DNA of 64,000 nt from Teratosphaeria epicoccoides (lineage: Eukaryota > Ascomycota > Dothideomycetes > Mycosphaerellales > Teratosphaeriaceae): positions 186,001 through 250,000 of the forward strand of contig JADDMT010000010.1 in the NCBI GenBank assembly GCA_021401465.1, in the 5' to 3' direction. Below, one piece after another: positions 22,517 to 33,514 of this stretch (positions within the stretch are counted from its first letter, which is position 1; every line of letters begins with the position of its first letter). A program made the translations under genes and the position numbers. The notes under the pieces were generated by a model. That model saw only the letters and a program-made list of their open reading frames with translations, made no database searches and was not told the DNA's origin.

Positions 22517-22584
22517 ATCTCTCGGCGACATACACCTCTCGGCGACATACACCTCTCGGCGACATAAACCTCTCGGCGACCTCC
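22517..22584 (+). repeat. Four-copy 17-bp tandem repeat
   Basis: The unit ACCTCTCGGCGACATAC is repeated four times in 68 bases. Copies two and three are nearly identical; copies one and four differ at their ends. A unit of 17 is not a multiple of three, which argues against a coding repeat. Confidence 0.85.
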
Positions 22585-23156
22585 ACGCACAGCAATCCCC
22601 GCCATGCTCCACGTGGCTGCAATCCGACGCGAACGAAATCGAAATCCCGGTCCTCGTACCGTACGTCTCTCTATTGCAATGGAACAACAACAACAACCAA
22701 TCCAATAATCCCTCCAGAGTCTCAACCTCCCTGGTTGGATAAGAAGGGGAAAGGCGCAATGGGAGGGAGGATTAGCTCCAGCTGCGATCGCGAGCAACAA
22801 CGACGTGGATGGAAATGTTGACGACACGATGCACGATTGAGTGGGATCGAGGCCTTCGTCAATGAATACACAAGAGTCTAGAATCAGCCAGACGGCTCTG
22901 CCGATGCCAGCGCTCTATGCCCTAGCCTGTAGCCCAGTGAGGTGACCCAGCAAAACCCAAATCGAGACGGACCCCCCCCCTCGCGCAAATGTTGCGACAT
23001 GCCATTGGGCTGGCTGTAGACGCGCCAGTAGTCGTGGTAATACACTCACCCGCCAATGTACATGTAGCACGCCCAACATCAGCCTGCCAAAACAGCACTG
23101 TCTTCCCAAAAGACAACAAAAGAAAAAGAAAAACCCCAACCGTGTTAGACAGCTGC

Positions 23157-26100
23157 TCAAGCATCGCCGTCAATGACTGCCAATCGCTGCTTGACCGTTT
23201 TAGCCTTCTTACTCAGACCCTTCGTCTTCGCCTTCTTCGCCGGCGGCCCATCGCCATCGGACAGGGGCGTCGCAGCGCCAGACGGCTCGTGACTGGCACC
23301 ATCCTCGAACTTGCCCTCACCTGTGGAAGTAGTCAGCAAGAATCCAGACCACAGCATCGACAACGTGTCCGACTCACCCTCGTGATACATGTCATCCATG
23401 CTGACCTCCTTCCTCTTCGTCCCACCAGCCGCCTTCTTCTTCCTCTTGCCGCCGCTCTTCGCCTCCTCCTCAAGCACCTCCGCCTCCCGCCTCTCGATTG
23501 CCGCAGCTTGGTCATCGTCCGCGAGCCACATAGCCATCTCCTTGGTCCTGTTGTTCTCGCGACTACGGTTGTTGAAGTCGACGACATGCGAGCCACCTGC
23601 TTGACCAGAAATCACAACGCGCTGCACCTCCTCCTTCTGCAATGCACGCTTACGGATGCGCTCCTCGATCGTGTTGCGCGTGATGAGACGGTAGACAGTA
23701 ACTTGACGCGTCTGACCGAGACGATGAGCACGGTCCATGGCCTGTGAGTCGATGGTTGGATTCCAGTCGGAGTCGTAGAAGATGACAGTGTCCGCAGATG
23801 TGAGGTTGATACCGAGACCACCTGCACGAGTAGACAGGAGGAAGACGAAGATGCTTGGGTCGGCCTGGAATGACGCAACAGTGTCACGACGGTCCTCCAA
23901 CTTGGTGCTACCGTCGAGGCGGCAATATCTGTAGTTGCGGTAAGTGAGATACTCCTCCATCAGATCTATCATGCGCGTCATCTGGAAGTAGAGAAGGACG
24001 CGGTGTCCGCCTTCCTTGAGCTGAGTGAGAAGCTGGTCGAGCTTGGCAAGCTTGCCAGAATCGGTGACGAAGCGTGACATGCTCGGGACTTGGATCTGAG
24101 TGTAGCGCTGTCTCTCGGATTCTGGGACTGGAAGCAGGTTGGTAACGGGATACTTCGACTTGGGCAGCTTGGCTTCAACGAGAGCAGCCTCGGTGTTGTA
24201 GCTGATGGGGTACAAGGCGCGACGAATAGGGACGTTGAAGAATGTGTCCTCGAGCTCGGTGGCGGTCTGGTAGCTCGGACACACCATCTCGACGGGCGGT
24301 GCTGACGCACGGGCATAGTAGCTGGTCTCAAGGACGCTGTAGCCGGTCTGCCTCAGCTTGTTGCTTGAGACGTTCAGCAGCTGCGCAAGGCGACCTTCAT
24401 TCGTGACATCGGCAAGGGCTTGGCGGTCGTTGCGTTTGACGATATTGAACATAGCATGCACAGGCGTGAACCCTCTGTTCTCCTGCTCATCTTCGTCGTC
24501 GTCATAAGCGACCTTGAGGGCACTGAGGTAGCCTTCATTTTCTTTGGCAAGGTCCAGGATGCGCTCTGCAAGTGTGTTCCTCGCCGTGTTTGCCACATCC
24601 GTGGCGGACTGGTCGACAAAGCGTAGCCAAGAGAAAGCCCCATTCTTCTTCTCGCTCTTCTGAATGTGCCTCTCGTCCCAGATGCTGAGATCAGTGGCGA
24701 CCGCCTTCTTGAACCAGCCGGCCTTCTCGTTTTCGGGACCAGTCATGTCCAGCCGGCCATAATCTTGACCTAGCATACCAGGCAGCCAGAACTCGATCAT
24801 GCTCTTCACAGAGTAAGCGACATTGACATTCTGGCCTTCGCGCATAAAGCTCGCGGTCTCAGCGAACTTTGACAGAGCCAAAGGAGACCAAGTATCAGCA
24901 CGCTCAAAGAGATCCGGGTGATTGCAGACCTTCCTGAATTGCATGACCAAATTCATCAGCGTAGCGGTATCCTGTTCATCGCCCACCGCAGCCTTCTCAA
25001 TGAGGTCCAAGAGTGAGATCTTGTTGCGTAAGCCAGTGTACAGGGCACGCTGGCGGTACGTCAGATCACAAAAGACATCCTCCTCAATCTTGTCACCGAG
25101 TTCTTTCTGCACATGCTTCTTGACACGCCTGAGCATGAATGGCTTGAGTATCATATGCAGCCTACGAAGCTGGTCCTCGTTGAGCTTGGAGTTGGACTGA
25201 GCATGGTTTTCAATGTCCTTGGAGAACCATTCTGAGAACTCGTCGTGGTTGTCGAACAAGCTAGGCATGATGAAGTGGAGTAGAGCCCACAGCTCCTGCA
25301 TGTTGTTCTGGATGGGCGTACCGGTGAGAAGCAATCGATTGCGGCAATGGAACCCAAGCAAGCTCTTCCAGCGTGAGGATTGCGAAGACTTGATGGCTTG
25401 CGCTTCATCGAGGATCATGTATTGCCACTTCACCTTCTGAAAGTATGCAGTGTCTTGCACAACCAGCTGGTATGACGTGACCAGAACATGAAACGGTGAG
25501 TCGCGGTTGTAGGTGATGTGCTTGCGGTCCCAAAACTTGCGCAATACCTTGCGGTCCTTTGCTGATCCCCAGTATGGCAAAACCTTGATGCTGGGAACGA
25601 ACTTGGTGATCTCCTGCTGCCAGTTGTGCAGCGTTGAGGCAGGCGCGATGACGAGGAAGGGGCCCCAGATGTCGTGAACCTCCGCCAGATAGGCCATGAC
25701 AGAGATGGACTGCACAGTCTTGCCCAGGCCCATCTCATCTGCCAAAATGCCGTTGATGCCCTGCTCGTACAAGTTGACGAGCCAATTGAGACCCTTGAGC
25801 TGATACTCCTTGAGTTGGCAGGTAAGCATCTTGGGCTGCTCCACGTCCATGCTCTGCAGCGAGGTCGGGTTCTGAAAGTTCATCTCGCCTTCGTCGAAGC
25901 TCTCCTGGGCACCGGCCAAGTCGGCATCGTCCTGCTTGGTGTCACGGTCAAAGGCGCGAGCCCGATTCTGAGCCTCCTGCACAGCGTGTTGGGCATTGGC
26001 CATTGCGGCCCGCTCAAGTACAGACTCGTCCTCAGCATCAAAATCCAGATCCTCAAAGTTGGTGACCTTGGTTCCGATCTTGCCAACAGAATCTGAGAGA

Positions 26101-28381
26101 TCGACAACGTGCGTAGCGTCCTTCTTGTCAGCGATAGTCTGCCCACTCGGTATCGTGCCATCATCACCAGCACCATGCTTTTCGATCTCGTCGGTCTTGA
26201 CCTTCTTACCGATAAAGTGCGAATAGAGCTCGGTCTGTGATATCAAGAAGTTGAGCTTCCTCTTCTGGCGATTGGCTTCACGCTCGGCTTCGGCCTTGCG
26301 AGCCTTGTCAAGCTCCTGGCGCTCAGCAGCCTTGCGACCCTCACGCTCGTCCCGCTCGTTGCGCTTCCAGAAACCAAGCATTTCTCTCATGGCGCGCTTC
26401 GCCCTCGCTAAGACATCCTTTTGGCTCTTATTGGTGCGCTGCTGCCAGCGGCGAGCCTCCTTCGCAGCCAGCTGAGCCGTCTTGCGAGCATTACTCTGCT
26501 TCGTGTCGATGCTGTTGTTCTTGATGCGAACAACCTTCGGGACTTGCTTGGCCAAATCTTTGCTGATCTGCTCGTAGATCTGATGATAGCCCTTGGTGTC
26601 GTATCTAGCGATACCAGTGAGTCCAGAGGCAGGTGGCGCATCGTAGATGGCCGGCGTCATATCGCTCATCGGCTCCGAATCATCGCGCAGACTAACCGGA
26701 AGGTCGCCATAACCCTGCAGCCGCTCTTCCTCCTTCGGAGCAATCATAGGTAGCTCGACACCTTGATCACGCATCATCTGAGCCTCCGCGGCACGGTCTT
26801 TCTCAGCCTGCTTCTGCTCCTTGGACTTCCGAGCACGGCCAGTGCCAGCACCGCCGCGGCCGCCACGACCGCGGCCTCTGCCAGCAGTGAACTCGGGAGT
26901 AGCATCCTCAGGCTGGCTGCCATGAGTGTAGAAAGCTGTCATGAGACCGCCTTCCATCGCCACCTCGCGCTCACGCTGCCGTCCCAAAGCCGACGCATGA
27001 TGGGGAGACTCATTGCGATAGTCCTTGGTGGGCGTGATGCCTTGCAATCTGCTCTGAGTGTCACGGATCTTCTTATCATACCGCTGGATCTCCTTTTCGA
27101 TGCGTGCACGCTCTTCGTCGTCAGTGGCTTTGGCAAGGCTCTCGATCGCTTGCTCGCGCTTTTGCTCCTCGTCCGCAATGGCTTTCTCGCGCCTACGCTT
27201 GCGCTGCTGGTCTTTCTTGCGCTCCTTGTCTGCTTCGAGCTCGCGTTGACGGACCTCCTCAGCGACCTCATCCTCATTCGCATTGAGGTAGACGGCACGC
27301 TCGCTATCAGCAGAGGTCTGGAAGGCATCATGATATTTTTGCATCAGCAAGACCCTGCGACGCTTACGCTTCATGCTCTCGGTGATATCGAGCTCAAGCG
27401 CGCGCTTGTGCGTCCTTTGAAGCCACTCATGCTTGGGGACCTGGAACTCTTGGAGGTCGGCCTCGACATCGGACTCGTCACGTGCCTCAATCTCCTTCCA
27501 TGCACGCTCGGTGTCGCGAACAGTGAGACCTGGCGGACCTTGCTGCGGATAGATAGGTGTCTGTTGGTACTTCGGTGGCGGAGCGGCCGGCGGCAGAGGC
27601 ATCTTGTTGCGCGATGGCTCTGCCGGCTCTTCTTTAACTTTGGGATGAATCGATGTGCTCGATGTTCGGCTTGCTTTCTTGCTTGATGGTTTTGTGGATG
27701 CCGAAGGGATAGTGGGTTTGTCGGAAGTTGAATTTATACTGGGAGCGCCAGGATCGGTCAACAAATTCATCATCGCCTGTTGAATGTCAATTATTGAAAT
27801 GGTGGGGGCTGCTTGATCCTCAATCTCACCATCGGATTTGCTGCTCTCTGTGGAGGCGGAGGCTGCCCGTTGTTTGTGCTGTCGCCGTGTAAATGGGTAC
27901 CATTGCTTCTTGGCGCCCCATGTGTTGGCGGGTGATCGTGCATCGGCGGTGACGACTGGCTGGGGGGCCTATGGTCATCCCATTAGCATCCGGGTACAGG
28001 AGCAAGCTGGAGCACCTCGTGACCGCTGATGCAAGAGCAAGGGGGACGTGAGTGCCTCCTGCCTTTCCAATGCCGAGTTCATATGATGCGCATGTGTACT
28101 AGCGACGACTCTTACCGGCTCAGACTGGAGCGGGATTCCGCGTGCCCATTCATATCATTCAACAAATTCGGGTACGGCTTGCTGGGCTTCGGATTTCGCG
28201 GAACTCTTGCTTCGCTCAAAGGGTCGTATTTGTAGCTCGAGACGGGTCGCGATGACTGCGGCGGCGGTGCTGCTCTTGGTTCGGTCGGGGAGGAAGGGCC
28301 ACTCGGTTGCCGTTGGGAGGCGGAGCGCTGGCGTTGCTGGACGGGTGAAGCACGATTGCTCTGGTCTGCGGCGGCGTACAT
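23157..28381 (-). CDS. INO80: INO80 chromatin-remodelling ATPase
   Basis: Four exons close in phase to 1655 residues: 28381-28116, 27968-27830, 27776-23378 and 23320-23157. Introns are 147, 53 and 57 nt with good borders (GTAAGA...ATAG, GTGAGA...ACAG, GTGAGT...ACAG). The first 135 residues are Pro/Ser/Gln-rich with SYKYDPL, which INO80 orthologues share. A charged helical DBINO/HSA region lies at about 580-660 (RRWQQRTNKSQKDV, FLISQTELYSHF). The ATPase has DEMGLGKT near 810 and a DEAQ box near 925, then the long insertion typical of Ino80 before the helicase-C part (VLLYFQMTRM near 1397, DRAHRLGQTRQV). A basic tail follows. INO80 slides nucleosomes and acts in transcription, replication and repair. 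The upstream start at 28381 is chosen because exons 1 and 2 join precisely in frame. Confidence 0.93.
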
Positions 28382-29267
28382 CTTGGCGGCCGTGCTCTCG
28401 ACGAGCAGCCAGCGCGCCGGATTGCTACGCTGGTCTTGGATTGTGATCGACTATGGCGCCATCAATGGGCGGGCGGTCGGTTGGCTGCGATGCACCGATG
28501 CTAGTGGGCGCGTTTCCTTGGTCCAGCCAACGGATTGCTCTACGGTACGTACAACGCGGCTTGGCGGCGCGACGGCTGGCGGACGACGTGGATATCACGC
28601 GATGCGATGGCGACGAGGTGTGAAGAAAAAGATCATGGGCGGTGATGGCGGAAGGGGAAAAGGGCGGAGATGGTAGGATGGATGCCATGCTGTCTTTCGG
28701 CTGACTGACCGAATGGATTGCAAACTCTCATCTCATCTCCTACCTGCTTTACGCGATTGTGCACCGACGCGTCAGTGAAGAAAACACAAGAACAACAGTA
28801 ATAATTGTTCAATATTTAATCAATGCCGCATCGATATTGCCGGTTTGGTCCACGGGTGCTTTTCACGTGTTTCGTCGCGAATCGTCTCGCTGGCTCGATT
28901 CCCCCAACAATAATAAGGTCGCATCTGGGCTTCTTTCTACACGTATGTACATCCCAGCAAGGCCCGTCCCCAAAACTCCTGGGACCACAATCTGAATGGA
29001 TTCGCCGAAGCTTTTCCATGAACACTATGTAGATCATCGCAGATGCTGTATGGGGATACGATGCATACTCTTGCAATTTCGGTTGCCACATTCTTGGCCC
29101 CCTTGCTTTTGATTAATAAGGCTTCACTGAATTCCTCAAAGAGTCAAAGGATAATCGAGGTGGCTGCTTCCACTTGTGCCCTCCAGTCTAGGAGGTCTCG
29201 GCTTTCACATGCATCTTTGAACTTTTCTGCCCAGCACTCCGATGTACTCACCCACACACCCGTCGCC
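28382..29267. promoter_or_regulatory. Divergent upstream region of INO80 and BRX1
   Basis: The 886 bases between the start codons (28381 on minus, 29268 on plus) contain no convincing gene. A minus-strand frame at 28425-28688 lies in the likely INO80 5' leader but is out of phase with the INO80 start. No TATA box stands out. Confidence 0.5.
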
Positions 29268-30271
29268 ATGTCGGTCTACAAAACAATGTCAAAATCCAAG
29301 CCCAACGGCGCTGAAAAACACCATGGCGACGCCCACCCAAAGAACAAACAACGAGTTCTCATGCTCACCAGCAGAGGTCCACCTTCCCACACCCTCCCAA
29401 ATCCAAAGCACACACATACTGACACCCTCCCTCCCCAGGCGTGACCCACCGCCACCGCCACCTCCTCACCGACCTCCACTCCCTCCTCCCCCACTCCCGT
29501 AAAGACGCCAAACTCGACACCAAAACCCACCTGGCCCAACTCAACGAACTCGCCGACCTCTACAACTGCAACAACGTCCTCTTTTTCGAAGCCCGCAAAG
29601 CCCAAGACCTCTACCTCTGGCTCTCCAAACCACCCAACGGCCCCACCGTAAAACTTCACTGCCAAAACGTACACACCATGGAAGAGCTAAACTTCACCGG
29701 CAACTGCCTCAAAGGCTCCCGCCCCATCCTCTCCTTCGACGCGGATTTCGACAAAGACGCGCATCTGCGCGTCCTGAAAGAACTCTTGACGCACACCTTC
29801 GCCGTGCCGCAGAGCAGTCGCAAGGTGAAACCGTTCATCGACCACGTCATGGGCTTCACGGTCGCGGACAGCAAGATCTGGATCCGGTGCTACGAGATTT
29901 CCGAGACGGAAGCCTCGAAATCCACACCCAAGACCGCAACCACAGGAGACGCAGAGCCCGGCCTCGCAGACAAAGTCTCTGCAGGCAAAGGCGACACGAA
30001 CGTCAAACTCGTCGAGATCGGCCCGCGATTCGTGCTGACGCCGATTGTGATTCTGGAGGGCAGTTTTGGCGGACCGGTGATCTACGAGAACAAGGAGTTT
30101 GTGAGTCCGAATCAGATCCGGAGTGATTTGAGGAGGACGAAGGCAGGGAGGTATAACAAGAGGCAGGATGGGATTGTGGAGAGGAGGGCGAAGAGGAGGG
30201 ATTTGGGGCTCAACACGAGAGAAGGGCCGAGAGTGGTGGATGAACTGGATGATCGGGTCTTGTTTGCTTGA
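29268..30271 (+). CDS. BRX1: BRX1 ribosome biogenesis factor, Brix domain
   Basis: Exon 1 is 29268-29376 and exon 2 29439-30271, 313 residues in all. The intron (62 nt, ctgac branch, CCCCAG acceptor) must begin GTCCAC to keep the conserved SRGVTHRHRHL, which is a poor donor. The Brix domain covers most of the protein: SRG, LLPHSRKDAKLDTK, ELADLYNCNNVLFFEARK, LYLWLSKPPNGPTVK, ELNFTGNCLKGSRPILSFD and the later FIDHVMGFTVAD...IWIRCYEI. Brx1 works in the nucleolus with Ebp2 in early 60S assembly. A Lys/Arg-rich C-terminal stretch follows. The gene is convergent with SLP1, 230 bases between stops. Confidence 0.95.
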
Positions 30272-30501
30272 ATGTAAGACTGTTTCGTTGCTTCTCCATG
30301 GGATTAGCGCGGCGTTGGGCGGTGGACTGTACGAATTTGCATCAGTCTTCGGGAGGATGTTGTGTGCTTTTCAGCTGATCACTTCCATCTTCAGCACTAT
30401 TGCGTGCTGGCACCGTGCTCATCGGTTTCAAATGACAATAGTATGTACACATATTCCGACACATATACACATCACGTCCCATCCGCCCCAGTCCTTCCTC
30501 C

Positions 30502-33279
30502 TCATCCAGCATCCCCACTCAACACTCCCACATCCCCCGGCAACCTCTTCAACCCCTGCACCCTCCCATTCGGCGTCGCAGGTCCACTCTGCATCCTCAT
30601 ACCCTCTCCCAACTCCTCATCCACACTCCCCACCTCCCCATCATCCTCCTCACTATCCTCCCCATTCATCATAGACGTCGGCGGCGACAGCTGAAGCTCC
30701 ACGCCCTCCTCCCCCTCCTCCTCCCCCTCCTCCCCCTGCCGACTCTCCGCATCCGTGCCATGCTCGCTCGTAACATCTGCCTCCGATTTCGTCCGCCAAA
30801 GTCGTCTCCTGAGTAAGCTGACAGGACTGCGACCAGCGGGTAACGGACTGTGCGCCTCGCTCTCCCACCCTGTGCGGGACGCGGCTTGCGACTTGTGCAT
30901 GCATTGCTGTGCAAAGGGCATTTCAAGGTAGCCGTTGCCTTGCCTGGCGAAGAGAACGAGGCCGAGGCAGAGGAGGAGCAGAGTGGACTGCACGATCCCC
31001 ATTCGCTTTTGCCACAAGAGCTCGTCCGCGACGAGAGTGAGGCGGGTGCTGAGCGCAAGCATCTCGCGCTGATACTGCTCGCTTTGACCTTCGAGCTCGA
31101 TGACAGTGCTCTGCCATAGTTGGTCGTACGCCTGCCGGAACCCGTGCAGCTCGCCCATCACTGTATCGTTGAGGTGTGACAAGAACTTTTCGGTAGCTGC
31201 GACCTGCCGCTTCTCCACCTTGTTGAACGCATCTCGGAGGATGCGCGACTGCTCTTCGATGTACTGCAAGCTGAGCGTGCTGTTGCTCTCGAGCTGCTGC
31301 AGCCGTTTATGGACCGACTTGAAAAAGGATTCTTGAGTCGTGGGTTGTGGCTGATGCGGAGCCGGCGACGTTGCTGATGTGGCCTTCGTGGCGTTCGTGA
31401 AGGTGTCGGTCGCATTCGCTAATGCCTCTTGGGATCTACTCGAAGGCTGGCGCGATGACGAGTTCCCGCTAGTGACGAATACACCGGATGTCGTATTAGA
31501 CATGATGCTTGCAGATTCGACATTTGCAGTTATCGACGATGTTGCGGGCTCTGTAGTCGATGAAGATATGTTCACGGCAGGCAAGGAGTAGCTTGGGGTG
31601 ACCGGCGTCTCTGACACTGATGTGGAGTTCAGAGGACTGCTTGTGTTCAACTCCACAGTACAAGAGGCAGATGCAGCGTACGGCTCATGGACCGGAGCTG
31701 GCAGTATCTGACTGCGGCATTTGCCTTCGGAGCTGTTGCTTGCGGAACGCAACTCAAAAGTCGAACGGGTGGCCTCGAGTCCGTCAGAGGCCTGCACAGC
31801 GGCTGTGGCCGTGTTCGTACTTCCACCTTGCGTGCTCTGCCCGACAAGCTCTTCTGATGTATCAGATACCATCGAAGTGCCGTTATCAGTCGCCTCCGCG
31901 GCTGAGCTTTCGGTCGCTGTCCCGGTCTGGACTGGAGGTATGGCCTCCACAGTAGATTTGGCGGGTTCATCCGTGGATAACAAAGGTTCTTGCTGCACGG
32001 GTGAAGTCGGTGGTACTTCTGCTTCGAGGTTTGGCTCGTCCTCGACAATCTCACCACGTGCCAGTTCTTCTTGATGCCTGAACTCCTCCATCATTGTTGT
32101 TCCATGCACTCTCAGCAGACTGACTGGGCAGTAGTATTCGCTGCCATAGTGCGACAGAAATTCGATCCGAAGGTAGCGCGCCCAGATCAACGGGTTCTCG
32201 ACCAAGAAAGCCTGTATCTCTCTCGTGTTACGCGCTTCAAAAGTACCAAGATCTTTCCACTTGTCGGGTTTGACTGGATAGCGATCGGCGACGGACACTC
32301 GAAAGTGCCTGAAGACAGAACTGAAGAACTCGTAATTTGCCAGGACGATAGTGTCAATGAGGATGTCATTGCAAAGTTCCACTATGAAGAATTTGTTCGG
32401 AGCAGAGCAGACATTCAACATATAGCTGTCCTTGTTCTCGACCAATATCGACGAGGCCGACTTGCATTCCGGATTGTTCTTCATGATTCCTGCTGCGCAA
32501 TCGAAAGACGCATAGTTGGTGCGCTCTTTGCAAGTCTTGCCGGCATCTTTCGATCTTAGCGTCAAAGAATTTGGCAACGTCGATTGCAATGCAATTTCCG
32601 ATGATGTTTCACTGGTTTGCGTGCTGGCAGAGGATACAGGTCGAGCACCACCAAAGCCTGAGAAGTCAAGGTCTATCTCGTTCTCTTCTCCCAAGGAGTC
32701 AAGTGCATTGTTGATGCCCGGCCGTTGCCGATCTCGAGACGCCAGACCTTCTTGGCCTAGATTTTCAGGCGACTGACCAGCTTTCGCCAGATTCTGCTTC
32801 TTCCATTCCTCGAAAGATAGGAAGTTAGCATTGTCGAGGGGCGAGTCTTCTTCAGGCTCAGGCTCGACTGTGGCGACGGATAATGACGAGGAGGCCTTTG
32901 AGCTCTGGACTGACCCTTCTTGATTCGCAAAGGAATCTGTGTAAATCACAATGTTGACTGAAAGACTCGTGACTTCAGTGCTAGCTTCCGAGGAAGCAGG
33001 CGGGACCGTGTCGGAAGTCTCTGGCTGAGAAGCGTTCGATATGGCCCCCGTTCCATTTCCAGTCGTTGGTGTCGAACGATCAGTCCGAAGGCACTGCTGT
33101 GGCAGAGTGTGGGTGATGCAATTGACCGTCCGGCTTATGCAGGTCCCAGCACCAGGGCTGCTGCTCTTGGATTCTGCCGAAGATGTGGTAGCAGACCAAT
33201 AGTCATCAGCGGCAGCCGCGTTAGTGACAAGGCGCGGTAGGGATAGCCAGAGAAGCGAAGCGCGAAGCAATTGACGCAT
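30502..33279 (-). CDS. SLP1: SLP1-type SUN-domain protein of the endoplasmic reticulum
   Basis: One intronless frame of 925 residues. A signal peptide (MRQLLRASLLWLSLPRLVTNAAAA) starts it, followed by a Ser/Thr-rich lumenal segment with FLSFEEWKKQNL near 154, a motif found next to SUN domains in this family. The SUN domain spans about residues 250-393 (CKERTNYASFDCAAGIMK, CSAPNKFFIVELCNDI, FRVSVADRYP, RYLRIEFLSHYGSEYYCPVSLLRVHG). A long Ser/Thr-rich linker, a coiled-coil-like segment (about 680-770), one transmembrane helix (STLLLLCLGLVLFA) and an acidic, Glu-rich cytoplasmic tail follow. Yeast Slp1 with Emp65 guards soluble proteins in the ER from degradation and relatives affect nuclear-envelope organisation. 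It is divergent from MTO1. Confidence 0.9.
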   Translation of the reverse strand: MRQLLRASLLWLSLPRLVTNAAAADDYWSATTSSAESKSSSPGAGTCISRTVNCITHTLPQQCLRTDRSTPTTGNGTGAISNASQPETSDTVPPASSEASTEVTSLSVNIVIYTDSFANQEGSVQSSKASSSLSVATVEPEPEEDSPLDNANFLSFEEWKKQNLAKAGQSPENLGQEGLASRDRQRPGINNALDSLGEENEIDLDFSGFGGARPVSSASTQTSETSSEIALQSTLPNSLTLRSKDAGKTCKERTNYASFDCAAGIMKNNPECKSASSILVENKDSYMLNVCSAPNKFFIVELCNDILIDTIVLANYEFFSSVFRHFRVSVADRYPVKPDKWKDLGTFEARNTREIQAFLVENPLIWARYLRIEFLSHYGSEYYCPVSLLRVHGTTMMEEFRHQEELARGEIVEDEPNLEAEVPPTSPVQQEPLLSTDEPAKSTVEAIPPVQTGTATESSAAEATDNGTSMVSDTSEELVGQSTQGGSTNTATAAVQASDGLEATRSTFELRSASNSSEGKCRSQILPAPVHEPYAASASCTVELNTSSPLNSTSVSETPVTPSYSLPAVNISSSTTEPATSSITANVESASIMSNTTSGVFVTSGNSSSRQPSSRSQEALANATDTFTNATKATSATSPAPHQPQPTTQESFFKSVHKRLQQLESNSTLSLQYIEEQSRILRDAFNKVEKRQVAATEKFLSHLNDTVMGELHGFRQAYDQLWQSTVIELEGQSEQYQREMLALSTRLTLVADELLWQKRMGIVQSTLLLLCLGLVLFARQGNGYLEMPFAQQCMHKSQAASRTGWESEAHSPLPAGRSPVSLLRRRLWRTKSEADVTSEHGTDAESRQGEEGEEEGEEGVELQLSPPTSMMNGEDSEEDDGEVGSVDEELGEGMRMQSGPATPNGRVQGLKRLPGDVGVLSGDAG

Positions 33280-33514
33280 GCTTCCACCCAGGCATTCTTA
33301 TCTACTTGAGCCCGAGAAATGGCTCGACTGTCGCTCAAGTTGAAGGGAGTGTGATGGCGGTGGGAGGATGCAAGACAGACAGTTGGCAGGGCTGAAGAAC
33401 TAATGGATCCCGGAAGCGGAACGAGCCGCATACGAAGCGGGTCAGGTTCGAGTTGGAATTGTGAAAGCATGTGATTGTGAAGATACCATACACTCCCTAC
33501 ACATCACCATCAGA
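33280..33514. promoter_or_regulatory. Shared divergent promoter of SLP1 and MTO1
   Basis: Only 235 bases separate the two start codons. No TATA element is obvious. Shared control is inferred from the spacing alone. Confidence 0.5.

Larger units (their letters stand above)
22221..23156. other. Convergent spacer between CRD1 and INO80 with several simple repeats
   Basis: No gene is seen. The stretch holds a pair of telomere-like TTAGGGTT motifs, cytosine runs near 22398 and 22973, and a four-copy 17-bp tandem repeat, all listed separately. It receives the 3' ends of both neighbouring genes. Confidence 0.55.

Noticed and set aside
22989..23747. 252-codon plus-strand open frame
   Set aside because: It overlaps the INO80 C-terminal exons in antisense and has no recognisable domain; INO80 is well supported there.
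26763..27686. 307-codon plus-strand open frame
   Set aside because: It lies entirely antisense to INO80 and is Leu/Ser-rich, the typical shadow of a Lys/Glu/Arg-rich coding strand. No domain is visible.
28846..28900. GGCTCGATTCCCC, another box-B-like sequence
   Set aside because: No box A or acceptor-stem pairing nearby.
30168..30674. 168-codon plus-strand frame over the BRX1-SLP1 junction
   Set aside because: It overlaps the end of BRX1 in another frame and SLP1 in antisense; composition is His/Pro/Ser repeats mirroring the acidic SLP1 tail.
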